Under the pieces are notes generated by a model. That model was not told the DNA's origin and searched no databases. It saw nothing but the letters and a program-made list of their open reading frames with translations. From Anaerostipes sp. (GTDB taxonomy: Bacteria; Bacillota; Clostridia; Lachnospirales; Lachnospiraceae), in assembly GCA_028697725.1 (NCBI GenBank), contig JAQVEG010000008.1, positions 1-64,000 of the forward strand: DNA of 64,000 nt, in the 5' to 3' direction. This document shows, one piece after another, positions 19,304-28,026 of this stretch (positions within the stretch are counted from its first letter, which is position 1; the number at the start of each line of letters is the position of its first letter). A program made the position numbers and the translations under genes.

Positions 19304-19654
19304 ATGGTAAAGAGAACGTTAGAAGAATTAAAGACTTATGAAGCACCAGGACATTTTGGTATGACAGCAATGAGAATCCATGGAAAAGAAGAAACAGGAG
19401 CTGAAAAGTTCTGGATTGGATTGTCAACATTCTTACCAGGTGGAGGTGCAGAATATGCATATAATGATAATCCATTGGAAAAAGTTTATTACGTATTAGA
19501 AGGTGCAATGACAGTGAAAGATGATGCAGGAAAAGAATATGTAATCCATGCAGGAGAATCTATTTCTTTCCCACCAAACGAAGGACGTTACTTAGATAAT
19601 AAAACAAATGAAGTTGCAAAGATGTTAGTTATTATCAACTATCCAGAAGCGTAA
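19304..19654 (+). CDS. Cupin-domain protein
   Basis: 116 aa; LPGGGAEYAYNDNPLEKVYYVLEGAMTVKDDAGKEYVIHAGESISFPPNEGRYLDN cupin pattern. Confidence 0.88.
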   Translation: MVKRTLEELKTYEAPGHFGMTAMRIHGKEETGAEKFWIGLSTFLPGGGAEYAYNDNPLEKVYYVLEGAMTVKDDAGKEYVIHAGESISFPPNEGRYLDNKTNEVAKMLVIINYPEA

Positions 19655-19677
19655 TACAAAGATAAAGGAGTATTAAA

Positions 19678-20466
19678 ATGATCAATAAAGATTTCGTAAA
19701 TAATATGTTTGATGTTAAAGGAAAAGTTGCAATTGTTACAGGAGCTACAGGAGCTTTAGGAAAAGCTGTTTGTCTTGGATATGGACATGCAGGAATGAAG
19801 ATTATGGTAACTGGTAGAAAAGAAGAAACATGTAAAGCCTTATGTGATGAATTAGAAGCTGAGGGAATTGAGTGTTCATTCTCAACTGGTGATCCAGCAA
19901 TTGAAAACGATGTAATCAAAGTAGTTAATGATACAGTTTCTAAATTTGGAGAAATCAACGTATTAGTTACTTCAGCAGGATATAACAATCCACAACCAAT
20001 TGTGGAACAAGATTTATCTATGTGGAAAACAATCATGGATTCTGATGTTCAAGGAACATGGTTATTCTGTAAATATGTAGGAAAGCAAATGATTGAACAA
20101 GGAAAAGGTGGAAAAGTCATCTTAGTATCTTCTGCAAGATCAAAAATGGGTATGGCAAACTACACAGGTTACTGTACTGCAAAGGGTGGAATTGATTTAA
20201 TGGCTCAATCATTAGCATGTGAATGGACTGCAAAATATGGAATTAACGTAAATACAATTAACCCAACTGTATTTAGATCAGACTTAACAGAATGGATGTT
20301 TGATCCAGAGAGTGAAGTATATAAGAACTTCTTGAAACGTCTTCCAGTTGGACGACTTGGAGAACCAGAAGATTTCGTAGGACCATGTATCTTCTTAGCT
20401 TCTTCAGCAAGTGATTTTATGACAGGTGCCAACGTAGCTACTGAAGGTGGATACTGGGCAAATTAG
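19678..20466 (+). CDS. SDR-family oxidoreductase, predicted phloroglucinol reductase
   Basis: GATGALGKAV Rossmann, YTGYCTAKGG catalytic motif; operon context with cyclohydrolase and BKACE. Confidence 0.85.
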   Translation: MINKDFVNNMFDVKGKVAIVTGATGALGKAVCLGYGHAGMKIMVTGRKEETCKALCDELEAEGIECSFSTGDPAIENDVIKVVNDTVSKFGEINVLVTSAGYNNPQPIVEQDLSMWKTIMDSDVQGTWLFCKYVGKQMIEQGKGGKVILVSSARSKMGMANYTGYCTAKGGIDLMAQSLACEWTAKYGINVNTINPTVFRSDLTEWMFDPESEVYKNFLKRLPVGRLGEPEDFVGPCIFLASSASDFMTGANVATEGGYWAN

Positions 20467-20484
20467 AATTGGAGGAAGTGACAC

Positions 20485-21408
20485 ATGACAATCAAAAAAG
20501 TCGCCGTAATTGGTGCAGGAATGATGGGAAAAGGAATCGCTCAAGTTTGTACAAACATTGAGGAAGTGGAAGTTTGTCTTTACGATGTGCAGGAAGTAGA
20601 TATTTATCCAGACATTGAAAAGAGCTTCAATCAACTTGGTGCAAAAGGAGTGTTTTCCAAAGAAGAGATTGACGAGAGAATGTCAAGAATTCACTTTTCT
20701 ACTGATTTAAAAGAAGCAGCAGGAGAAGCAGACTTGGTATTTGAATGTGTATTTGAAAACTTAGAATTAAAGCAGAGCATTTTCAAACAATTAGAAGAAA
20801 CATGCAAAGAACACGCAATTCTAGCAACAAATACATCAGTCATGAGTCCAACTCAGATTTCTGAAAAAATGAAAACAAAAGCAAGATTTGTAGGAACACA
20901 TTTTTGGAATCCAGCATATTTGATTCCTCTTGTAGAAGTTGTAATTGCTGATGGAACTTCATTTGAAGTTGCACAAAAAGTAATTGATTTCTTAAATCGA
21001 GCAGGAAAGAAAGCGGTATTATGTAAAAAAGATGTTCCAGGATTTATTGCAAACCGTATGCAGCATGCACTTTGGAGAGAAGCAATTTCCATTGTAGAGC
21101 ATGGAATTGCAGATGCAAAAACAGTAGATGAAGCAGTCAAATATAGTTTTGGGCTTCGTCTGCCACAATTAGGACCAATTGAGAATGCAGATATGGTAGG
21201 AACTGATCTTACCTATAACATTCACGATTATGTACTGAATTATTTAGAGGATTCTAAAAGACCATCCCCAGTTTTAACTGATTTAAAAGACAAGGGAGAC
21301 CTTGGTTTTAAAACTGGAAAAGGATTTATGGAGTATACCAAAGAAGAGATTCAGGCATCAAAAGATAATTTAAATGAGTATTTGATAAAAATGATTTATG
21401 GTAAATAG
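20485..21408 (+). CDS. 3-hydroxyacyl-CoA dehydrogenase family protein, predicted (S)-3-hydroxy-5-oxohexanoate dehydrogenase
   Basis: VAVIGAGMMGKGIAQVC; FVGTHFWNPAYLIPLVEVV; VPGFIANRMQHALWREA. Confidence 0.85.
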   Translation: MTIKKVAVIGAGMMGKGIAQVCTNIEEVEVCLYDVQEVDIYPDIEKSFNQLGAKGVFSKEEIDERMSRIHFSTDLKEAAGEADLVFECVFENLELKQSIFKQLEETCKEHAILATNTSVMSPTQISEKMKTKARFVGTHFWNPAYLIPLVEVVIADGTSFEVAQKVIDFLNRAGKKAVLCKKDVPGFIANRMQHALWREAISIVEHGIADAKTVDEAVKYSFGLRLPQLGPIENADMVGTDLTYNIHDYVLNYLEDSKRPSPVLTDLKDKGDLGFKTGKGFMEYTKEEIQASKDNLNEYLIKMIYGK

Positions 21409-21426
21409 TTTAGGAGGAAAAAAACT

Positions 21427-22377
21427 ATGGGAAAAACAGTATTTGTAGATTTAACACATCCATTTAGCGCGGAGATTCCAAGATGGCCTTATTTTGACAA
21501 ACCAGTGGTAGATAGCAAACATGGTTTAGCAAAAGGTGGAGTTTTAACACAATATGTTGGATGCACAATGCATACAGGAACACATTGTGATGCACCACGT
21601 CACGTAATGGAAAAAGAATTTGATGGAAAAAGAGCTAGATACACTCATGAAATGCCAGTAGATGCATATACAGGTGATGCAGTTTGTTTGGAAATTGATA
21701 TTGAACCTTGGGGATTAATCACAGATAAGCATTTAGATGCTGCATGTGAAAAATTCGGAATCAAACCAGAAGAATTAGAAGGAATGGTTGTGTGTCTTAA
21801 CACAGGAATGCATCGTAAGTTTGATGATTCTAAAGATTACTATCACTATTCTTGCGGAACTGGTGTAGAGGCAGGAAAATGGTTTGTAAAAAATAAAGTA
21901 AAATGTGTAGCTATGGATTCTCAAGCATTAGATCATCCACTACATACTGCAATGGGTAACAATGGAATGACTCGTATGAATTTATTAGGAGCATCAGGAA
22001 AACCTATTACTGAAGAATACAAAGAAAAATTCGGAGAAGAGGCTTATGCTGAATTTGATAAGGAAGAATATATCAGAATTCATGGACAAGAAGCTTATGA
22101 TAAGAAATTCGGAGATTTAGAAGAAATCGGATGCTGGGGAACATGGGAACCATGCCATAAGCAACTGTTAGGACATGGTATTGTTGGTGTTGAAAATCTT
22201 GGTGGAGACTTAGATAAAGTATCTGGAAAACGTTTTAGATTTAACTGTTTCCCTCTTCGCTGGTACATGGGAGATGGATCAATGGCTCGCTGCGTTGCAG
22301 AAATTGATGAAGAAGATTTAAACGATGTTCCAACAAGAACTTACCTTTACGGTGGAACTGGATGCGAAACACGCTAG
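21427..22377 (+). CDS. Cyclase-family metal-dependent hydrolase, predicted dihydrophloroglucinol cyclohydrolase
   Basis: VDLTHPFSAEIPRWP, MHTGTHCDAPRHV (cyclase-family HxGTHxDxPxH metal motif). Confidence 0.85.
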   Translation: MGKTVFVDLTHPFSAEIPRWPYFDKPVVDSKHGLAKGGVLTQYVGCTMHTGTHCDAPRHVMEKEFDGKRARYTHEMPVDAYTGDAVCLEIDIEPWGLITDKHLDAACEKFGIKPEELEGMVVCLNTGMHRKFDDSKDYYHYSCGTGVEAGKWFVKNKVKCVAMDSQALDHPLHTAMGNNGMTRMNLLGASGKPITEEYKEKFGEEAYAEFDKEEYIRIHGQEAYDKKFGDLEEIGCWGTWEPCHKQLLGHGIVGVENLGGDLDKVSGKRFRFNCFPLRWYMGDGSMARCVAEIDEEDLNDVPTRTYLYGGTGCETR

Positions 22378-22409
22378 TCATATAAATAACAATTGTTACA
22401 CATAACGAG

Positions 22410-22440
22410 AGGCTGCCCTTTTCGTGGCAGCCTTTATTTG
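22410..22440 (+). terminator. Intra-operon hairpin / attenuator
   Basis: AGGCTGCC (22410-22417) / GGCAGCCT (22425-22432) followed by TTATTTG. Confidence 0.6.
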
Positions 22441-22460
22441 ATAAGAAAGGGTACAAAGAT

Positions 22461-23777
22461 ATGAATAAGGAAAAGAATTCAGTTGTCAATTTTGGAGCAG
22501 CTGGATGGGGAACTATCATTTACTGCCTATTAATGTTTTTCTTCTATGTAGGAATGATAAATGATGGTACAAACGTATTGGCGCCAGCAGCGGCAGCTAA
22601 TATTGGAGTCACACCAGGAACGATCATTCAAACAAATGGATATGCAGGAATGATTGCAGTCGTTGGTTTCATTATCGTAGGCCAAATCAATAAGAAGATT
22701 GGAGCACGTGCTACCTCTTCTATTTTTACCATTATTGCAGGAGTTTCCTATATTGCATGTAGTAATGCTACAACAGTAACAGGATATATGATTGCCATGA
22801 TTTTCTGTGCAACAGGAATGATGTCAGCAGGATATATTGCTGGAGGAACTTTAGTAGCTAACTGGTTCCCTAAGAAAAAGGGAATTGTTATGGGTTATAC
22901 CACAATGGGTCACAACTTCGCATCTGCATTCTATGTAGCTATTTTAACTGGACTTGTAGCAGCATTTGGAGGAATCGGGAAAGGTTCTATTCCAATTGGA
23001 GTGGCAACCATTATTCTTGGAGTTGTTGGTGGAATTTTCATGAGAAATACACCAGAAGAAAGAGGATTAAATCCAGATAATGTCTCAGATGAGACATACA
23101 AACATGAATATTTTACTGCAGAAGAAAAATCTGACTGGACCACAGGAAAGTTGTTAAAAGTAAAAGAATTATGGCTTGCAGCAATCTTTACTGGAATGTT
23201 CCAAATCTGTTCTGTAGGAGTTATGCAGCAGTTGGTTACAAGAAATATTAGAGATTTTGGTATGAGCCAGGCAGCAGCATTGACACTTATGACAGTGGTT
23301 GCATTGTTAGGGGTTTTTGGTTCATGGTTGATTGGAATTATTGATCATAAAATTGGAACGAAGAGAACTATGCAGGGATTTGGATTCTGGTATGCAGCAG
23401 CATTGATTATCAATGTTTTATCAGGAGGAAAAGTAGGATTATTATTCTATATTTCTATTTTCATGATTGGTTTTGGAATTGGAGGAAGTGCAAACTTTAC
23501 AACATCTCTTCCAACATCTATTTTTGGAAGACAAGGATTTGACAAAGTAAATTCAGTTATTTTCCCAATTCAAGGATTTGTAACGGCATGGTGTTTCGTT
23601 ATCAACGGTATTGTAACAAATGTAATTGGAAATTTAAATTATGCATATCTTATTTTTGCAGCAGCGGCAGTGATTGTATCAGTTTGCATCACATTTATTG
23701 ATGAATACAAATACAATAAAGATCACCAAGTAGAAGAAGAGACTTTGGTGGAAGAAGCTTTAGATAAGATGATATAG
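22461..23777 (+). CDS. MFS transporter (OxlT-like), predicted aromatic substrate carrier
   Basis: 12-TM-like; GTNVLAPAAAANIGVTPGTIIQTNGYAGMIAVVGFIIVGQINKKIGAR; GGTLVANWFPKKKGIVMGYTTMG. Confidence 0.88.
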   Translation: MNKEKNSVVNFGAAGWGTIIYCLLMFFFYVGMINDGTNVLAPAAAANIGVTPGTIIQTNGYAGMIAVVGFIIVGQINKKIGARATSSIFTIIAGVSYIACSNATTVTGYMIAMIFCATGMMSAGYIAGGTLVANWFPKKKGIVMGYTTMGHNFASAFYVAILTGLVAAFGGIGKGSIPIGVATIILGVVGGIFMRNTPEERGLNPDNVSDETYKHEYFTAEEKSDWTTGKLLKVKELWLAAIFTGMFQICSVGVMQQLVTRNIRDFGMSQAAALTLMTVVALLGVFGSWLIGIIDHKIGTKRTMQGFGFWYAAALIINVLSGGKVGLLFYISIFMIGFGIGGSANFTTSLPTSIFGRQGFDKVNSVIFPIQGFVTAWCFVINGIVTNVIGNLNYAYLIFAAAAVIVSVCITFIDEYKYNKDHQVEEETLVEEALDKMI

Positions 23778-23786
23778 GAGGATACA

Positions 23787-24623
23787 ATGAAAAAGACAAT
23801 TATTACGGCAGCAGTCACAGGAGCATGGCCTAAAAAAGAAAATAATCCTAATGTTCCAATGACTCCATCTGAAATCGCAGATGATGTATATGCATGCTGG
23901 AAAGCAGGAGCAGCCATTGCACATCTTCATATGAGAGATGATGACGGAAATGGTGCTATGGATAAGGATAAATTTCGTGAAACAGTTGAATTGATTCATT
24001 CAAGATATCCAGATTGTGATATTATTTTGAATTTAACAACATCAGGAGATATCTTAGCAGATGATGAAGCAAGAGTGGCACATGTCAAAGAGTTAAAACC
24101 AGAGATGGCATCTTATGACTGTGGATCTATGAACTGGTTAAATAGTGGATTGTTTATAAACTCTCCAACATTCCTTGAGAACTGTGGAAAACTATTTCAA
24201 GAAACAGGAACAAAGCCAGAAATCGAAGCTTTTGATCCTGGTATGATTGCAAATGCAGCATATTATCTAAAGAAAGGTGTATTAAAAGCACCACTTCATT
24301 TCCAATTTTGTATGGGATGTGCCAATGGAATTCCAGGAACACTAAAGAACTTAGTATTTATGAAGGAAACAATGGAGCAGTTATGTCCAGGATCTACATG
24401 GTCATGTTTCGGTGTGGGACACAGTGCAATGGAAATGTTATATGGAGCAGTTGCTCTTGGTGGAAACATTCGTGTTGGAATGGAAGATAACGTAATGTAT
24501 GCAAAGGGACAATTAGCACAAAGCAATGCACAGTTTGTAGAGCGTGCAAAGCGTGTGATTGAAGAATACGGAAATCAAGTAGCAACTCCAAGTGATGCTC
24601 GCGAAATCCTTGGAATGAAATAA
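23787..24623 (+). CDS. BKACE family (3-keto-5-aminohexanoate cleavage enzyme-like) protein, predicted triacetate acetoacetate-lyase
   Basis: TIITAAVTGAWPKKENNPNVPMTPSEIADDVYACWKAGAAIAHLHMRDDDG; NLTTSGD; GNIRVGMEDNV. Confidence 0.9.
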   Translation: MKKTIITAAVTGAWPKKENNPNVPMTPSEIADDVYACWKAGAAIAHLHMRDDDGNGAMDKDKFRETVELIHSRYPDCDIILNLTTSGDILADDEARVAHVKELKPEMASYDCGSMNWLNSGLFINSPTFLENCGKLFQETGTKPEIEAFDPGMIANAAYYLKKGVLKAPLHFQFCMGCANGIPGTLKNLVFMKETMEQLCPGSTWSCFGVGHSAMEMLYGAVALGGNIRVGMEDNVMYAKGQLAQSNAQFVERAKRVIEEYGNQVATPSDAREILGMK

Positions 24624-24636
24624 GAAGGAGAAAACA

Positions 24637-24825
24637 ATGAGCTGGGGTGCATTATATTTTTACTACCACTGTCCAAAGTGTGGAAAGAAATTCAAATATG
24701 CCAGTGACCTGATGGTAGAATTCGGTGACGAATTCGGACAGTGTCCAGAGTGTGGAGAAATGGGAACTTATGAAAAAGACAGTGCACGCACAATAGATGA
24801 TGGGGATTATTTTGAAGTTGAATAA
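24637..24825 (+). CDS. Small zinc-ribbon protein of unknown function
   Basis: 62 aa; CPKCGKKF...CPECGEMG double CxxC. Confidence 0.75.
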   Translation: MSWGALYFYYHCPKCGKKFKYASDLMVEFGDEFGQCPECGEMGTYEKDSARTIDDGDYFEVE

Positions 24826-24854
24826 TTCTAGATGTAGAACAAAGGAGATTAACC

Positions 24855-25508
24855 ATGGATAAGATAATAAATATTGAAACCGCTATGAGCTTTATTCACG
24901 ATGAGTCTGTTTTGATGATTGGGGGATTTCTATCCAATGGGACTCCTGAACATTTAATGGACGCAATTGTGGAAAAAGGATATAAAGACTTGACAGTCAT
25001 TGCTAATGATTCTGGGTTAAATGAGAAAACTGGAATTGGAAAGCTTATCAGTGCAAAACTTGTGAAGAATTTAATTGCTTCTCACATTGGAACGAATCCA
25101 GAGACTGGACGTCAAATGTCAGAAGGAACATTAAATGTAACATTGGTGCCTCAAGGGACACTTGCAGAACAAGTAAGAGCAGGTGGTGTTGGACTCGGGG
25201 GGATTTTAACTCCAACGGGAGTCGGCACAGAGGTAGCAAAGGGGAAAAACGTAATTGTTATAGATGGAAAAGAATATTTGCTGGAAAAGCCATTAAAAGC
25301 AGATGTAGCTTTGATTCGTGGAACATTTGTAGATGAAGCAGGAAATATTTATTACGATGGAACCACAAAGAATTTCAATCCGCTGATGGCACAGGCAGCA
25401 GATACGGTAATTGCTGTGGCAGAAAAGATTGTGCCAACAGGTGAAATTAATCCAAACCATGTTATGACACCAGGTATTTTTGTTGATTATATTTTAGAGG
25501 AAGAATAG
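24855..25508 (+). CDS. CoA-transferase subunit A (acetoacetate CoA-transferase type)
   Basis: MIGGFLSNGTPEHLMDAIVEKG; SHIGTNPETGRQMSEGTLNVTLVPQGTLAEQVRAGGVGLGGILTPTGVGT. Confidence 0.93.
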   Translation: MDKIINIETAMSFIHDESVLMIGGFLSNGTPEHLMDAIVEKGYKDLTVIANDSGLNEKTGIGKLISAKLVKNLIASHIGTNPETGRQMSEGTLNVTLVPQGTLAEQVRAGGVGLGGILTPTGVGTEVAKGKNVIVIDGKEYLLEKPLKADVALIRGTFVDEAGNIYYDGTTKNFNPLMAQAADTVIAVAEKIVPTGEINPNHVMTPGIFVDYILEEE

Positions 25509-25519
25509 GAGGAAGCGAA

Positions 25520-26173
25520 ATGAACGCAAAAGAGATCATTGCACGTAGAGCGGCACAAGAGGTTTCTAATGGAGATGTTGTGAATCTAGGAATTGGACTT
25601 CCAACTATGGTTTCAAATTATATTAACGATGATGTGGTTGTAACACTTCAAAGTGAAAATGGAATTCTTGGAATGGGTGGATTAGCAGCAGAAGGACGTA
25701 AAGATAAAGATTTAGTCAATGCTGGAGGACAGCATGTGTCTGTTCAAAAAGGGGCATCATTGTTTGATAGTGCTGCATCTTTTGGAATTATTCGTGGAGG
25801 ACACGTAGATCTTACCATGCTTGGAGCTCTTCAAGTAGATAAAGAGGGAACATTGGCAAGTCACATTGTTCCGGGAAAAATGGTTCCTGGAATGGGTGGA
25901 GCAATGGATTTGGTTGCTGGAGCAAAGAGAGTTATCGTGGTAACGACACATACTGCAAAGGGAGCAGCAAAATTGTTAGATAAAGTTTCACTTCCTCCAA
26001 CTGCAGTGAATAAGGTAAATCGCATTATTACAGAGTTAGCAGTTATTGATGTGGAAGAAGACGGATTCAAGCTGGTTGAAATTTCACCAGATACAACAGT
26101 AGAACAAGTGCAGGAATTAACAGGTTCTCCATTAAAGATAGATGAGAACTTAAAGATTATGAATATAGCATAA
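25520..26173 (+). CDS. CoA-transferase subunit B
   Basis: VVNLGIGLPTMVSNYI; LQSENGILGMG (catalytic Glu); GMGGAMDLVAGAKRVIV. Confidence 0.94.
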   Translation: MNAKEIIARRAAQEVSNGDVVNLGIGLPTMVSNYINDDVVVTLQSENGILGMGGLAAEGRKDKDLVNAGGQHVSVQKGASLFDSAASFGIIRGGHVDLTMLGALQVDKEGTLASHIVPGKMVPGMGGAMDLVAGAKRVIVVTTHTAKGAAKLLDKVSLPPTAVNKVNRIITELAVIDVEEDGFKLVEISPDTTVEQVQELTGSPLKIDENLKIMNIA

Positions 26174-26196
26174 GATAATAGATAGGTGGTACAAAT

Positions 26197-28026
26197 ATGA
26201 GTAGATTAGAATTGAATGTTCCAAATCAATCACAACTCGTCGTTGAAAATTTGTACAAAGATCTAGAGAGAAGAATCGAGTCAAGTCCTCCAGGATTATG
26301 TCCTGTGGACTTGGCTAGAGTTTTTTTAGAGCTTTGTCATTCACAGACTTGTGGAAAATGTGTTCCATGTAGAGTGGGATTAAAACAGTTAATTAATTTA
26401 ATTACAGAAGTGTTAGAAGGAACAGCAACAATACATACCTTAAAAGAGATTGAAGAAACATCCGTCAGCATTATGGAATCTGCGGATTGTGCCATAGGAT
26501 ACGAAGCAGCAAGAATGGTATATAACGGAGTAAGAGGATTTCGAGATGATTATCTAGAGCATATAATGCATCATCGTTGTCTAAGTACCATTAATCAGCC
26601 AGTTCCTTGTGTGTCCCTATGTCCAGCAAAAGTGGATATTCCAGGGTATATTGCCTTGGTTAAAGAAAAACGTTATGAAGATGCCATTCGTTTGATACGA
26701 AAAGATAATCCATTTCCAACGACTTGTAGTTTTATCTGTGAACATCCTTGTGAGGCAAGATGTCGTAGAAACATGACAGATGCTGCAATTAATATTAGAG
26801 GTTTAAAGCGTGTTGCTGCGGATATGGCAGGATATGTGGCACCTCCAGCGTGTGCCGAATCTACAGGAAAGAAAATTGCAATTGTAGGAGGAGGACCAGG
26901 GGGATTAAGTGCTGGTTATTTTCTTCAATTAATGGGGCATCAAGTAACTGTATATGAGATGTTGCCAAAACTAGGAGGAATGCTCCGCTATGGAATTCCT
27001 AATTATCGACTTCCAAAAGACCGGTTAGAAGAAGATATTCAAGCAATTTTGGATACTGGAGTGAAAGTCGAATACGGAAAAAGTATTGGAAAAGATCTTT
27101 CGGTTGCACAGTTAAAGAAACAGTTTGATGCCGTCTTGATTACCATTGGTGCAAGCACAGATAAAAAGCTTGGAATCCAAGGAGAAGATGCAAATGGAGT
27201 TGTTTCAGCAGTACAGTTTTTAAGAGATATTGGACATGAAAAATATGAAGATTTTACTGGAAAAGAAGTAGCTGTTATTGGTGGTGGAAATGTATCTATG
27301 GACGCAGTTCGAACGGCAGTCCGTCTCGGTGCAAACAAGGTAAGCATTGTTTATCGCCGAAGAGTTGCGGATATGACAGCCCTTCCGTCAGAAATTGAGG
27401 GAGCAATTGCAGAAGGTGTGGAAATCCAGACATTAATGGCACCAGTAAAGATTGAAAAAGATAAAGATGGAAATGTAGCAGGTCTTTGGGCTCAACCACA
27501 AATGATTAGTGCAATCAAAGATGGAAGAGCAAGTGTAAAAAAGACGGGAGATCAAGTATTAATTCCTTGTGATAAAGTAATTGTATCTATTGGACAGGAT
27601 ATAGAATATGAACATTTTGAGAAAAATGGTGTTCCAGTACAAAGAGGAAGAATTAGTGTAGAAAAATTTGGGGGATTTGATGATATGCCTGGAGTATTTG
27701 CAGGCGGAGATTGCGCCACTGGACCATCTACGGTTATTTCAGCCATTGCAGCCGGAAAGGTAATTGCTGCAAATATTGATGAGTACCTAGGATATCATCA
27801 TGAGGTAGAAGCGGAAGTAGATGTTCCAGAACCAAGTTTAGAGGACAAGCTTCCTTGTGGACGTGTAAATCTGACAGAACGAGAGTCAGGAGAGCGAATT
27901 CATGACTTTGAAGGCGTTGAAAACACCATGTCATCAGAAGAGGCACACCAAGAGGCATCTAGATGTCTTCGTTGTGATCACTTTGGATATGGAATCTTTA
28001 AAGGAGGAAGGAGCACAAAATGGTAA
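26197..28026 (+). CDS. FAD/NAD(P)-binding oxidoreductase with N-terminal NuoF-C-terminal-type 4Fe-4S domain and GltD-like core
   Basis: CHSQTCGKCVPCRVGLKQL...SADCAIGYEAA (NADH_4Fe-4S); CVSLCPAKVDIPGYI, CEHPCEARCRR, IVGGGPGGLSAGYFLQLMGHQVTVYE, IGGGNVSMDAVRTA. Confidence 0.88.
   Translation: MSRLELNVPNQSQLVVENLYKDLERRIESSPPGLCPVDLARVFLELCHSQTCGKCVPCRVGLKQLINLITEVLEGTATIHTLKEIEETSVSIMESADCAIGYEAARMVYNGVRGFRDDYLEHIMHHRCLSTINQPVPCVSLCPAKVDIPGYIALVKEKRYEDAIRLIRKDNPFPTTCSFICEHPCEARCRRNMTDAAINIRGLKRVAADMAGYVAPPACAESTGKKIAIVGGGPGGLSAGYFLQLMGHQVTVYEMLPKLGGMLRYGIPNYRLPKDRLEEDIQAILDTGVKVEYGKSIGKDLSVAQLKKQFDAVLITIGASTDKKLGIQGEDANGVVSAVQFLRDIGHEKYEDFTGKEVAVIGGGNVSMDAVRTAVRLGANKVSIVYRRRVADMTALPSEIEGAIAEGVEIQTLMAPVKIEKDKDGNVAGLWAQPQMISAIKDGRASVKKTGDQVLIPCDKVIVSIGQDIEYEHFEKNGVPVQRGRISVEKFGGFDDMPGVFAGGDCATGPSTVISAIAAGKVIAANIDEYLGYHHEVEAEVDVPEPSLEDKLPCGRVNLTERESGERIHDFEGVENTMSSEEAHQEASRCLRCDHFGYGIFKGGRSTKW

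Noticed and set aside
24308-24490. Small alternative-frame ORF inside the BKACE gene
   Set aside because: Fully embedded in a well-supported CDS, no independent evidence.
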